Of a stretch of DNA of 37,050 nt, positions 17,102-24,924 are shown one piece after another. The translations under genes were made by a program, and so were the position numbers. The stretch is from Rhodocyclales bacterium. Its GTDB lineage: Bacteria; Pseudomonadota; Gammaproteobacteria; Burkholderiales; Rhodocyclaceae. How positions within the stretch are numbered: the stretch's first letter is position 1; each line of letters starts with the position of its first letter. The notes under the pieces are model-generated. The model had not been told where the DNA came from, did no database searches, and worked only from the letters and a program-made list of their open reading frames with translations. The DNA lies in the NCBI GenBank assembly GCA_028292505.1, contig JAQGMF010000021.1:1-37050 (forward strand), read 5' to 3'.

Positions 17102-17710
17102 ATGAATGCCCCGAAGACGCCGCCGCGCCGCGCCGAGATCGCCCGCAACACGCTGGAGACGCAAATCCGCGTCGCCATCAATCTCGATGGCAGCGGCATT
17201 GCCAAGCTCAACACGGGTGTGCCTTTCCTCGATCACATGCTCGACCAGATCGCACGGCACGGCCTGATCGATCTCGATGTGGAAGCCAAGGGCGACCTGC
17301 ATATCGACGCGCATCACACGGTCGAGGACGTTGGCATAACGCTAGGCCAAGCCATTGCCAAGGCAGTCGGCGACAAGAAAGGCCTCGTGCGCTACGGGCA
17401 TTCCTATGTGCCACTCGATGAGGCATTGTCGCGTGTCGTCATCGACTTCTCGGGGCGACCGGGCCTAGTGTTCAATATCGAATTCACGCGTTCGCACATC
17501 GGCGAATTCGACGTGGACCTGACGCGCGAATTCTTCCAGGGTTTCGTCAATCATGCCCTGGTGACGCTGCACATCGATAATCTGCGTGGTACCAATTCGC
17601 ATCACCAGTGCGAAACGGCGTTCAAAGCTTTTGCGCGGGCCCTGCGCATTGCTACGACGCTCGATGCGCGCGCTGCCGACGTCATTCCTTCAACCAAGGG
17701 CGCACTGTAG
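17102..17710 (+). CDS. hisB: Imidazoleglycerol-phosphate dehydratase
   Basis: A 202-residue monofunctional dehydratase, without the N-terminal phosphatase domain found in E. coli HisB, so histinol-phosphate phosphatase must be encoded elsewhere. Manganese-binding motifs are visible: [25 protein letters not shown] and [14 protein letters not shown]. It starts 23 bases after hisC. Two ATGs are possible, 17096 and 17102; the second is preferred because CCGGA ends nine bases before it, against three for the first. Confidence 0.94.
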   Translation: MNAPKTPPRRAEIARNTLETQIRVAINLDGSGIAKLNTGVPFLDHMLDQIARHGLIDLDVEAKGDLHIDAHHTVEDVGITLGQAIAKAVGDKKGLVRYGHSYVPLDEALSRVVIDFSGRPGLVFNIEFTRSHIGEFDVDLTREFFQGFVNHALVTLHIDNLRGTNSHHQCETAFKAFARALRIATTLDARAADVIPSTKGAL

Positions 17711-17742
17711 GGCGGACTTGTGCGCCTGCGCGTTGAGCTGAA

Positions 17743-18393
17743 ATGAAAGTCGTCATCGTTGATTACGGGATGGGCAATTTGCGCTCGGTGGCCAAGGCTG
17801 TCGAGCACGTTGCCCCGTCGGCCCAGGTTATCGTCAGCGATCAGGCACGAAGCCTGCTGGAAGCCGATCGCGTCATCATTCCAGGGCAGGGGGCGATGCA
17901 CGACTGCATGCGCGAATTCATGGCACGCGGTTTGCATGATGCGTTGCTGAAGGCGGCTGCTGAAAAACCCTTTTTGGGAATTTGCGTTGGCATGCAGATG
18001 CTCTTCGACCATAGTGAAGAGGGCGACACACCGGGTCTTGGCATACTGCCTGGGCGCGTTTGCCGTTTCCGCAATGACATGGTCGATGCGCAGGGCGTGC
18101 CGCTGAAAGTGCCGCATATGGGCTGGAACGAGGTGATTCCAGTGGCCCCGCATCCTTTGTGGAAGGGCTTCGACGGGCCAAACGGGGAAAATGTTGGTGA
18201 GCGTTTTTATTTCGTGCACAGTTACTACTGCCATCCGGCCGATGCTTCGGCGGTGGCCGCACGCACGCACTACGGCTTGCCCTTTACCTGTGCAGTGGCC
18301 CAAGCTAATATCGCAGCCATCCAGTTCCATCCAGAAAAGAGTGCAGCGGCTGGGCTCAGGCTGCTGGCAAATTTTATCGACTGGCAACCCTGA
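17743..18393 (+). CDS. hisH: Imidazole glycerol-phosphate synthase, glutaminase subunit
   Basis: A 216-residue class I glutamine amidotransferase that supplies ammonia to HisF. The catalytic triad is visible: nucleophile Cys81 in FLGICVGMQML, with His196 and Glu198 in IQFHPEKSAA. The oxyanion region reads IIPGQGAM. The VPHMGWNEV segment is typical of HisH. It is 32 bases after hisB. A gap of 147 bases with no evident gene or strong signal separates it from hisA. Confidence 0.95.
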   Translation: MKVVIVDYGMGNLRSVAKAVEHVAPSAQVIVSDQARSLLEADRVIIPGQGAMHDCMREFMARGLHDALLKAAAEKPFLGICVGMQMLFDHSEEGDTPGLGILPGRVCRFRNDMVDAQGVPLKVPHMGWNEVIPVAPHPLWKGFDGPNGENVGERFYFVHSYYCHPADASAVAARTHYGLPFTCAVAQANIAAIQFHPEKSAAAGLRLLANFIDWQP

Positions 18394-18540
18394 ACGTCGT
18401 ACCGCTTTTGCTCACGGTTGTAGAAAATTCCGCACTCACGCCGCACGTATTTCCATGTCTTTCCTCTCTTCCCCTGCGAAACGGCTCACGCCGATTTCGG
18501 CTTCCGGTTCTGAATCCCTGACACCGCGCTCACTGCCATC

Positions 18541-19287
18541 ATGCTGCTGATCCCTGCCATCGATCTCAAGGACGGCCACTGCGTTCGCCTGCGTCAAGGC
18601 GACATGCAGGACGCCACCGTTTTCTCCGAAGACCCGCGCGCCATGGCACGCTACTGGATCGACCAGGGGGCGCGACGACTGCACCTTGTCGACCTGAACG
18701 GCGCCATTGCGGGCAAGCCCAAGAATGAAGCTGTCATCAAGGCGATCATCGACGAAGTTGGCGACGAAATTCCAGTACAGCTCGGCGGGGGTATCCGCGA
18801 TCTGGATACCATCGAGCGCTATCTTGACGATGGCATTTCCTACATCATCATCGGCACTGCGGCGGTCAAGAATCCCGGCTTCCTGCATGATGCGTGCAGC
18901 GCGTTTTCCGGGCACATCATCGTGGGTCTGGATGCCAAGGAGGGTAAGGTCGCCGTCGATGGCTGGTCGAAGATGACTGGCCACGATGTCATCGACCTGG
19001 CCAAGAAATACGAAGACTATGGTGTCGAGGGCGTGATCTACACCGACATCGGCCGTGACGGCATGCTCAATGGCGTGAACATCGAAGCCACCGTCAAGCT
19101 GGCGCAGGCCTTGCGTATTCCGGTGATCGCCAGTGGCGGCATTACCAATCTGCTCGACATCGACGCACTCTGCGCGGTCGAGGAGGAAGGCATCATGGGC
19201 GCCATTACGGGTCGGGCGATCTATGAAGGCACGCTGGATTTTCGCGCCGCGCAGGCGCGTGCCGACGAGCTTAACGGCGAGAGCTGA
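18541..19287 (+). CDS. hisA: ProFAR isomerase
   Basis: A 248-residue (beta/alpha)8 barrel that performs the Amadori rearrangement of ProFAR in histidine synthesis. The catalytic Asp8 is in [18 protein letters not shown], the second phosphate loop is in [13 protein letters not shown], and the general acid/base partner Asp lies in [18 protein letters not shown]. The half-barrel repeat [11 protein letters not shown] is present. All catalytic residues are intact. Confidence 0.96.
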   Translation: MLLIPAIDLKDGHCVRLRQGDMQDATVFSEDPRAMARYWIDQGARRLHLVDLNGAIAGKPKNEAVIKAIIDEVGDEIPVQLGGGIRDLDTIERYLDDGISYIIIGTAAVKNPGFLHDACSAFSGHIIVGLDAKEGKVAVDGWSKMTGHDVIDLAKKYEDYGVEGVIYTDIGRDGMLNGVNIEATVKLAQALRIPVIASGGITNLLDIDALCAVEEEGIMGAITGRAIYEGTLDFRAAQARADELNGES

Positions 19288-19358
19288 AATCATTCCGCAG
19301 CTGCCGCAAGCGCTGACGGAACCATCGCAGTGAATCAGTGGCCAAGTGGTAAGTGAGC

Positions 19359-20117
19359 ATGCTCGCAAAACGCATCATTCCTTGTCTGGACGTTAACGCC
19401 GGCCGCGTCGTAAAGGGTATCAACTTCGTCGCGCTGCGTGACGCGGGCGACCCAGTCGAAGTGGCGCGCCGTTACGACGAGCAGGGCGCGGACGAGATCA
19501 CCTTTCTCGACATCACGGCCAGTTCCGATGATCGCGATATCATCCTGCACATCGTCGAAAAAGTTGCCGACCAGGTCTTCATCCCGCTGACTGTCGGCGG
19601 TGGCGTCCGCAGCGTTGCCGACGTGCGCCGTTTGCTCAATGCGGGCGCCGACAAAGTCAGCATGAACAGCGCCGCCGTCAATAATCCCGAACTGGTGGCC
19701 GAAGCTTCAGGGCGCGTAGGGAACCAGTGCATCGTGGTGGCGATCGATGCCAAACAGACCTCGCCCGGCAAGTGGGAGGTGTTCACGCATGGTGGGCGCA
19801 AAAATACCGGCCTGGATGCGATCGAATGGGCACGGCGTGTCGAGTCGCTCGGCGCGGGCGAAATTCTGCTGACCAGTATGGATCGCGATGGCACGCGAAG
19901 TGGCTTTGATCTGACGCTGACGCGCGCCATCGCCGACGCGGTGACAATTCCTGTAGTTGCCAGCGGCGGTGTCGGTTCGCTGGCGCATCTGGCAGATGGC
20001 GTGCAGCAGGGACGTGCCGATGCCGTCCTGGCAGCGAGCATTTTTCATTACGGCGAGTACACGGTGCGCGACGCCAAAGAGTTCATGCGCGGACGTGGTA
20101 TCGAGGTAAGGTTATGA
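19359..20117 (+). CDS. hisF: Imidazole glycerol-phosphate synthase, cyclase subunit
   Basis: A 252-residue (beta/alpha)8 barrel that uses ammonia from HisH to form imidazole glycerol phosphate and AICAR. Catalytic Asp11 lies in [16 protein letters not shown], the second Asp in [10 protein letters not shown], and phosphate loops in [11 protein letters not shown] and [11 protein letters not shown]. The ATG at 19359 (MLAKRIIPC) is chosen over an in-frame GTG at 19353 because all family members begin this way. Its stop overlaps the hisI start (ATGA). Confidence 0.96.
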   Translation: MLAKRIIPCLDVNAGRVVKGINFVALRDAGDPVEVARRYDEQGADEITFLDITASSDDRDIILHIVEKVADQVFIPLTVGGGVRSVADVRRLLNAGADKVSMNSAAVNNPELVAEASGRVGNQCIVVAIDAKQTSPGKWEVFTHGGRKNTGLDAIEWARRVESLGAGEILLTSMDRDGTRSGFDLTLTRAIADAVTIPVVASGGVGSLAHLADGVQQGRADAVLAASIFHYGEYTVRDAKEFMRGRGIEVRL

Positions 20118-20554
20118 GTTGGCTCAACAAGGTTGCGTGGGACGATCAGGGCTTGGTGCCGGTGATTGCACAGGATCACGTCACGGGCGAAGTGCTGATG
20201 TTCGCGTGGATGAACCGCGAGGCGCTGGAGACGACCGCACGCACCAATGAAGCGGTGTACTGGTCGCGCTCGCGCCGCAAGCTGTGGCACAAGGGCGAAG
20301 AGTCTGGGCATATCCAGAAGGTGCACGAAATTCGCCTGGACTGCGATAACGATGTGGTGCTGCTGCGTATCGAGCAGGTCGGTGACATTGCCTGTCATAC
20401 CGGTCGTCGCAGTTGCTTCTTCCAGCAATACCTGAATGGCAGCGGTTGGGAAGCGGTCGATCCGGTACTCAAGGATCCGGCGACCATCTACGGCGAATCC
20501 GGCTCCAGCGCTGCACCACACGGCGAAGGCGACGACAGAGGGCAATTGGAATGA
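20114..20554 (+). CDS. hisI: Phosphoribosyl-AMP cyclohydrolase
   Basis: A 146-residue zinc enzyme that opens the adenine ring of PR-AMP. Zinc and magnesium ligands are visible in [11 protein letters not shown] (Cys77 and neighbouring Asp) and in [13 protein letters not shown] (Cys94, Cys101). The motif [10 protein letters not shown] and [18 protein letters not shown] are standard. It is separate from HisE, unlike the E. coli fusion. It carries a slightly extended polar tail rich in Gly, Ser and Asp. ATGA overlaps join it to both neighbours. Confidence 0.95.
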   Translation: MSWLNKVAWDDQGLVPVIAQDHVTGEVLMFAWMNREALETTARTNEAVYWSRSRRKLWHKGEESGHIQKVHEIRLDCDNDVVLLRIEQVGDIACHTGRRSCFFQQYLNGSGWEAVDPVLKDPATIYGESGSSAAPHGEGDDRGQLE

Positions 20555-20877
20555 TCGACACGGAAATCCTGCAGCGCCTGTCCGTAATGCTCGCGCAACG
20601 CAAGTCCGCGCCCCCGGAATCGTCCTATGTGGCCAGGCTTTATGCCAAAGGCACCGACGCGATCTGCAAGAAGGTCGCCGAAGAAGCCGCCGAGACCATC
20701 ATGGCTGCCAAGGATGGTGACCTGCGTCACATCGTCTATGAAGTCAGCGATCTGTGGTTCCATTCGATGATCCTGTTGGCGCAATTCGGCTTGTCGACTG
20801 ACGATGTCCTGGCTGAACTGCATCGCCGCGAAGGAATTTCAGGCATAGACGAAAAAGCATCGCGCACGGGAGCATGA
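20551..20877 (+). CDS. hisE: Phosphoribosyl-ATP pyrophosphatase
   Basis: A 108-residue MazG-like all-alpha pyrophosphatase for PR-ATP, the second pathway step. The metal-binding block [18 protein letters not shown] and the later [18 protein letters not shown] are family signatures. The start at 20551 overlaps the hisI stop. It ends the nine-gene histidine cluster, and the HIT gene begins three bases after its stop. Confidence 0.94.
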   Translation: MIDTEILQRLSVMLAQRKSAPPESSYVARLYAKGTDAICKKVAEEAAETIMAAKDGDLRHIVYEVSDLWFHSMILLAQFGLSTDDVLAELHRREGISGIDEKASRTGA

Positions 20878-20879
20878 AC

Positions 20880-21227
20880 ATGAGCGACTGTATCTTCTGC
20901 CGTATCGTGAAAGGCGAAATCCCCAGCAGCAAGGTCTATGAAGATGACGAAGTCATAGCTTTCCGCGACATCCGGCCGCAGGCGGCGCTGCACGTGCAGA
21001 TCATTCCGAAACGCCATATCGACAGTCTTTCCGAGACGCAGGATGAGGATATTTCGCTGCTCGGAAAGATGCTGGCACTGGCGCCGCGCATTGCCGCCGA
21101 ACAGGGCAGCCACGGCGGCTTCCGCGCCATCATCAACACCGGCAGAGTGGGCGGCCAAGAGGTGTATCATTTGCACATTCACGTGCTGGGAGGGGACAAA
21201 ACCCTGCCGGCAATGCTCAAGTATTAA
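20880..21227 (+). CDS. HIT-family nucleotide hydrolase (HinT type)
   Basis: A 115-residue histidine-triad protein, probably an AMP-phosphoramidate hydrolase. The triad HLHIHVLGG (His97, His99, His101) and the N-terminal CIFC pair, often zinc-binding, are visible along with HVQIIPKRH. Two ATGs are available. The first, 20874, overlaps the hisE stop, but GGGAG at 20868-20872 lies only one base before it and seven before the ATG at 20880, so 20880 (MSDCIFC) is chosen. It appears co-transcribed with hisE upstream and tatA, 11 bases downstream. Confidence 0.9.
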   Translation: MSDCIFCRIVKGEIPSSKVYEDDEVIAFRDIRPQAALHVQIIPKRHIDSLSETQDEDISLLGKMLALAPRIAAEQGSHGGFRAIINTGRVGGQEVYHLHIHVLGGDKTLPAMLKY

Positions 21228-21238
21228 GGAGAAAGATC

Positions 21239-21463
21239 ATGGGTTCGTTCAGCATCTGGCATTGGTTGATCGTCTTGGTCATCGTCATGTTGATCTTCGG
21301 CACCAAGAAGCTGCGTAACATCGGCGAAGACCTCGGCGGCGCCGTCAAGGGTTTCAAGCAAGGCATGAAAGATGGTTCCGACGCTGCGGCTCCGCCCGCA
21401 CAGGTCAGCAATCTGCAAGACTCGCAGACCATCGATGCCGAAGCGCGTGAGAAGAAGTCCTGA
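21239..21463 (+). CDS. tatA: Twin-arginine translocase subunit TatA
   Basis: A 74-residue protein that polymerises to form the pore of the Tat export system for folded proteins. It has a short N-terminal transmembrane helix (about 6-20, [17 protein letters not shown]), the FGTKKL hinge and an amphipathic helix with [16 protein letters not shown], then a disordered polar tail. AAGGAG eight bases upstream supports the ATG. A hairpin with T-rich tail separates it from tatB. Confidence 0.95.
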   Translation: MGSFSIWHWLIVLVIVMLIFGTKKLRNIGEDLGGAVKGFKQGMKDGSDAAAPPAQVSNLQDSQTIDAEAREKKS

Positions 21464-21482
21464 TCCGCTGCTTCTTTCGTAA

Positions 21483-21513
21483 GGAGGGCGCTGACCAGGC
21501 GCCCTTTGTCTTT
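21483..21513 (+). terminator. Intercistronic hairpin between tatA and tatB
   Basis: AGGGCGC (21485-21491) pairs with GCGCCCT (21499-21505) around a seven-base loop, extendable by two G-T pairs. TTTGTCTTT follows, overlapping the base of the stem. It looks like a weak or partial intrinsic terminator that could lower tatB/tatC relative to tatA. Confidence 0.5.
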
Positions 21514-21527
21514 CCAAGGTTCCCGCG

Positions 21528-21998
21528 ATGTTTGACGTCGGTTTTTCAGAACTCGGTGTGATTGGTCTGGTGGCGCTCATCGTCATCGGTCCCGAGCAGT
21601 TGCCGCGCGTGGCGCGCACGGCAGGGCATTTGATGGGCCGGCTGCGGCGTTATGTCTCGGATGTGAAGTCCGACATCGGCCGCGAGATGGAGCTGGCCGA
21701 TCTCAAACGCATCCAGGAAGAAGTGCAGGACTCGGCGCGCAGTATCGAATCTGCAATCCGCGAACAGGTGGCGAGTGTCGAGACTGACGTGCAACAATCC
21801 ATTGGCATATCCCGGACTGATGTCTTGCCTTCTTCGCACGAACTGGCGGATACGTCAGTAGCTGAAATGACATCTGCATCGATCTTGCCGATCGAAGTGC
21901 CTCCTGAGACTGCGTCCGTCGAAAACGTGGTGGACGCCAACCAGATGGACCTGTTCGGTGCGCCCGTATCTGCCAGCGAACCACCGGAAAAACACTAA
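21528..21998 (+). CDS. tatB: Twin-arginine translocase subunit TatB
   Basis: A 156-residue TatB, which with TatC forms the signal-peptide receptor. The N-terminus MFDVGFSELGVIGLVALIVIGPEQLP carries the conserved Glu of SELG and the GPEQLP hinge after the transmembrane helix. An amphipathic helical stretch with MGRLRRYVSDVKSDI follows and then a long acidic, poorly conserved tail. It begins 65 bases after tatA and ends four bases before the tatC GTG. Confidence 0.94.
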   Translation: MFDVGFSELGVIGLVALIVIGPEQLPRVARTAGHLMGRLRRYVSDVKSDIGREMELADLKRIQEEVQDSARSIESAIREQVASVETDVQQSIGISRTDVLPSSHELADTSVAEMTSASILPIEVPPETASVENVVDANQMDLFGAPVSASEPPEKH

Positions 21999-22001
21999 GC
22001 C

Positions 22002-22742
22002 GTGGCCTTTCTCGAAGACTCATTCCTGTCGCACCTCATCGAGCTGCGCAATCGCCTGATTCGCGCCGTCGCGGCGATCCTCGTCGTATTTCTGTGCCTG
22101 ATGCCGTGGGCCAGCAACATCTACGATCTGCTTGCCGCACCCATGCTGCATAGTCTGCCGGAAGGCACCAAGATGATTGCCACCGGCGTCATCACGCCTT
22201 TCTTTGTGCCAGTGAAGATCACGTTGATGGCGGCCTTCATCATCGCCCTGCCGGTGGTGCTGTATCAAGCCTGGGCCTTTGTCGCGCCGGGCCTGTATGC
22301 ACACGAACGCCGCTTCGCACTGCCGATGGTGATCGGCGGTACGCTGTTATTCATAACGGGTATGGCGTTCTGCTACTTCTTCGTCTTCAAGACCGTCTTC
22401 CACTTCATTGCCACGTTCGCGCCCAAGAGCATCACGGTGGCGCCGGATATCGAGCAGTACCTATCCTTCGTGATGACCATGTTCATTGCATTCGGCGTCA
22501 CTTTCGAAGTGCCGATCGTGGTGCTGCTATTGGTCAAGACCGGAATCGTGACGGTGAAGCAGCTGCGCGAAGCACGCCGCTATGTGATCGTCGGTGCCTT
22601 CGTGGTGGCCGCCGTAGTCACGCCGCCGGACGTCACTTCGCAAGTGATGCTCGCCCTGCCCATGTGCGTGCTGTATGAAATCGGCGTGTTGATCGCCGCT
22701 ATCATGGTGCGCAGGCAGGCGGCCGGGACCGCGTCGATCTGA
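22002..22742 (+). CDS. tatC: Twin-arginine translocase subunit TatC
   Basis: A 246-residue polytopic TatC with six predicted transmembrane helices, the primary receptor for twin-arginine signal peptides. Family landmarks are FLSHLIELRNRLIR at the N-terminus with the conserved Glu, PEGTKMIATGVITPFFVPVK, FVAPGLYAHERR and FGVTFEVPIVV. The start is GTG at 22002 (MAFLEDSFLSHL); no better ATG lies upstream. No gene follows on this strand except the GNAT remnant. Confidence 0.95.
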   Translation: MAFLEDSFLSHLIELRNRLIRAVAAILVVFLCLMPWASNIYDLLAAPMLHSLPEGTKMIATGVITPFFVPVKITLMAAFIIALPVVLYQAWAFVAPGLYAHERRFALPMVIGGTLLFITGMAFCYFFVFKTVFHFIATFAPKSITVAPDIEQYLSFVMTMFIAFGVTFEVPIVVLLLVKTGIVTVKQLREARRYVIVGAFVVAAVVTPPDVTSQVMLALPMCVLYEIGVLIAAIMVRRQAAGTASI

Positions 22743-22780
22743 TCCGATGTCATGCTGATTCGTGCCTTTTTCAGCCCTCG

Positions 22781-22942
22781 CAACTCGTGGCCGAAGCCGA
22801 ACGCCTGCTCAGGGCGCGCGGTTGCCCCAAGCTCAATATCCAGGTGCGCACATCGAACGCCGCGACACTGGACTTCTATGCCAGCATAGGCTACGTCAAT
22901 GACGACGTCATTTGCCTGGGCAAGCGTTTGATCGCGGACTGA
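22781..22942 (+). pseudogene. 3' remnant of a GNAT N-acetyltransferase gene
   Basis: Reading from 22781 gives QLVAEAERLL, then ARGCPKLNIQVRTSNAATLD, FYASIGYVNDDVICLGKRL and a stop at 22940-22942. This is the C-terminal third of a GNAT acetyltransferase of the YpeA type: helix before strand 5, the N-x-A-A-x-x-F-Y-x-x-x-G-Y motif and the terminal GKRL. Upstream codons in this frame, back to the tatC stop, show no acetyltransferase similarity, so the acetyl-CoA-binding and N-terminal parts are gone. There is no plausible start apart from GTG at 22787. The match is judged by eye from known motifs. Confidence 0.75.
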
Positions 22943-22951
22943 CGCAGCACC

Positions 22952-24130
22952 TTATTCTTCCCCGGTGTTGCGCGTTTCCGGCGGTGGTCTGCGGCCGACT
23001 TGTATGGTCAGTTCCAGCGGTTTGCCACGGCGCACGAAACCGAAGCGCACGGCCTTACCCGGCACCTGCGAAGCAATGTGTTCGAGCATGCTTTGCGGAT
23101 TGGTGATGGGCTGGCCATCGACCGACACCATGGCGTCGCCGGGTTGCACACCTGCCTTGTCGGCGGGGCTATTGCGCGCCACGCCGGCGATCAGCGCGCC
23201 TTGCGGTGGCAGCTTGAAGGATTCGGCCAGTTCCGGCGTGATCTCTTGCACCTCGACCCCGACCCAACCGCGTGTCACGCCGCCGTTGTGGATGATTTCG
23301 TCCATGACCTTGCGTGCGCCGGTGGCCGGGATGGCAAAGCCGATGCCCAACGAACCGCCAGAGCGCGAATAGATCGCAGTGTTGATGCCGACAAGCCGGC
23401 CTTGCGCGTCGACCAGCGCGCCACCGGAGTTGCCGGGATTGATGGCCGCATCGGTCTGGATGAAGTTTTCGAAAGTATTGATGCCCAGATGCGAGCGGCC
23501 CAACGCGCTGACGATGCCCATGGTGACCGTCTGACCGACACCGAAGGGGTTGCCGATGGCCAGCACTATGTCACCGACATGCAACGCCTCGCTGTCGCCA
23601 AAGGTGATGGCTGGCAATGGCTTGGGTACATCGATGCGCAGTACGGCCAGATCGCTTTCAGGGTCGCGGCCGACCAGCTTGGCGGGGAGCTTGCGTCCAT
23701 CCTGCAAAGCTACCTCGATTTCGTCGGCGGCGTCGACGACATGGTTATTGGTAAGGATGTAACCCTGCGGGCTGACCACCACGCCGGAACCCAGGCCCGA
23801 TGTGCGGCGCTGTGTCGTGTTGTCCGTGTTGTCACCGAAGAAATGGCGGAACAGCGGGTCGTCCATGAAGGGATGACGTGGCGTGCGTATTTCCTTGCTG
23901 GTGAAGATATGCACCACCGAAGGCAGGGCGGCGCGCGCGGCTTCGCCATATCCCGTTGTCGTAATCGGTGGTGGTGCAGCGCTGAGAGGGTTCGATGTCA
24001 GGACGCTGACCGGCGAGGCCGTGGTGACGGTCTGGCGAACAAGCCATTCCGGTTTGAGCGTCGACACGACGAACAGCACGCCCATGGCGACGGTAACGGT
24101 TTGTGCGAAGATGAGCCACAGTCGCTGCAT
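22952..24130 (-). CDS. Membrane-anchored HtrA-type serine protease, DegS-like, one PDZ domain
   Basis: A 392-residue S1C protease. An N-terminal transmembrane anchor (about 5-24) rather than a cleavable signal, plus a single C-terminal PDZ domain (about 285-380), points to the DegS/AlgW class that cuts anti-sigma factors during envelope stress, rather than two-PDZ DegP. The catalytic triad is His130 in LTNNHVVD, Asp160 in ESDLAVLR and Ser235 in NPGNSGGAL. The start at 24130 (MQRLWLIF) is preferred; an ATG at 24235 would overlap the divergent NIF3 gene and add 35 residues without similarity. The family is certain; the DegS-like role is inferred from architecture. Confidence 0.9.
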   Translation of the reverse strand: MQRLWLIFAQTVTVAMGVLFVVSTLKPEWLVRQTVTTASPVSVLTSNPLSAAPPPITTTGYGEAARAALPSVVHIFTSKEIRTPRHPFMDDPLFRHFFGDNTDNTTQRRTSGLGSGVVVSPQGYILTNNHVVDAADEIEVALQDGRKLPAKLVGRDPESDLAVLRIDVPKPLPAITFGDSEALHVGDIVLAIGNPFGVGQTVTMGIVSALGRSHLGINTFENFIQTDAAINPGNSGGALVDAQGRLVGINTAIYSRSGGSLGIGFAIPATGARKVMDEIIHNGGVTRGWVGVEVQEITPELAESFKLPPQGALIAGVARNSPADKAGVQPGDAMVSVDGQPITNPQSMLEHIASQVPGKAVRFGFVRRGKPLELTIQVGRRPPPETRNTGEE

Positions 24131-24162
24131 GTGCAACAGATTCGTCCGAAAGGAAACGCGTT

Positions 24163-24909
24163 GTGAAAAGACAGGAACTGCAAACCTATCTGGATAGCCT
24201 GCTCGATAGCGGGCGCGTGAAGGATTATTGCCCAAACGGTCTGCAGGTGGAAGGCAGGGATGAGGTGCGGCGCGTGGTTTGTGGCGTAACGGCGAGTCTA
24301 GCCTTGGTCGAGCAGGCCGCTGTTTTGCAAGCCGATGCGCTGATCGTACATCACGGCTGGTTCTGGCGCGGCGAAGATGGACGCGTCACGGGCATGCGCA
24401 AGGCGCGCCTGGCGGCGCTACTGGCGCATGACATCAATCTGTTCGGCTACCACCTGCCGCTGGACCTGCATCCGGAGCTGGGCAATAACGTGCAGCTTGC
24501 TGCGCGACTGGGCTGGAAGATCGTCGGCCGCTGTGGCGAGTACGATCTGGTGTTTATCGGCGAGCCTTCAGTACCGATGACGGCGGGGCAGCTCGCCAGT
24601 GATGTCGCCATGAGTCTTGGACGCGAACCCTTGTTGATCGGCGATACTGATCGTTATGTTAAACGCATGGCGTGGTGTACCGGCGCGGCGCAAGGCAGCT
24701 TCGAGCAGGCGATTGCCGCCGGCGTGGATCTGTACGTGTCGGGTGAGATATCGGAGCCGACCGTGCACCTGGCGCGCGAGAGTGGGGTGGCTTATCTGGC
24801 GGCGGGCCACCATGCTACGGAGCGCTATGGGGTCGCCGCGCTGGGCGAGCACCTCGCAGCACGCTTTGGCCTCGAAGTGCATTTTCTGGACTTGGATAAT
24901 CCTGTGTAG
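24163..24909 (+). CDS. NIF3-like dinuclear metal-centre protein
   Basis: A 248-residue member of the NIF3/YbgI family, toroidal proteins with a two-metal site. Metal-site histidines are seen in ADALIVHHGWFW (His63, His64), FGYHLPLDLHPELGNN and AGHHATERYG. The family's enzyme activity is debated; some members are annotated as GTP cyclohydrolase type 1-like, which should be treated with caution. The start is GTG at 24163 with AAAGGAAA upstream. It is divergent from the protease gene with only 32 bases between starts, and convergent with the FimV-like gene, 15 bases apart. Confidence 0.9.
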   Translation: MKRQELQTYLDSLLDSGRVKDYCPNGLQVEGRDEVRRVVCGVTASLALVEQAAVLQADALIVHHGWFWRGEDGRVTGMRKARLAALLAHDINLFGYHLPLDLHPELGNNVQLAARLGWKIVGRCGEYDLVFIGEPSVPMTAGQLASDVAMSLGREPLLIGDTDRYVKRMAWCTGAAQGSFEQAIAAGVDLYVSGEISEPTVHLARESGVAYLAAGHHATERYGVAALGEHLAARFGLEVHFLDLDNPV

Positions 24910-24924
24910 GCGTGGCCAAGACCT

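Noticed and set aside
18490..18501. GCCGATTTCGGC in the hisH-hisA gap as a terminator
   Set aside because: The stem is only four to five bases and no T tract follows.
18436..19368. A 310-codon minus-strand frame opposite hisA
   Set aside because: hisA is intact on the plus strand with its catalytic residues; the antisense frame is a shadow.
23000..24166. A 388-codon plus-strand frame opposite the DegS-like protease
   Set aside because: The protease triad and PDZ domain on the other strand are unmistakable; the plus-strand translation has no similarity to known folds.
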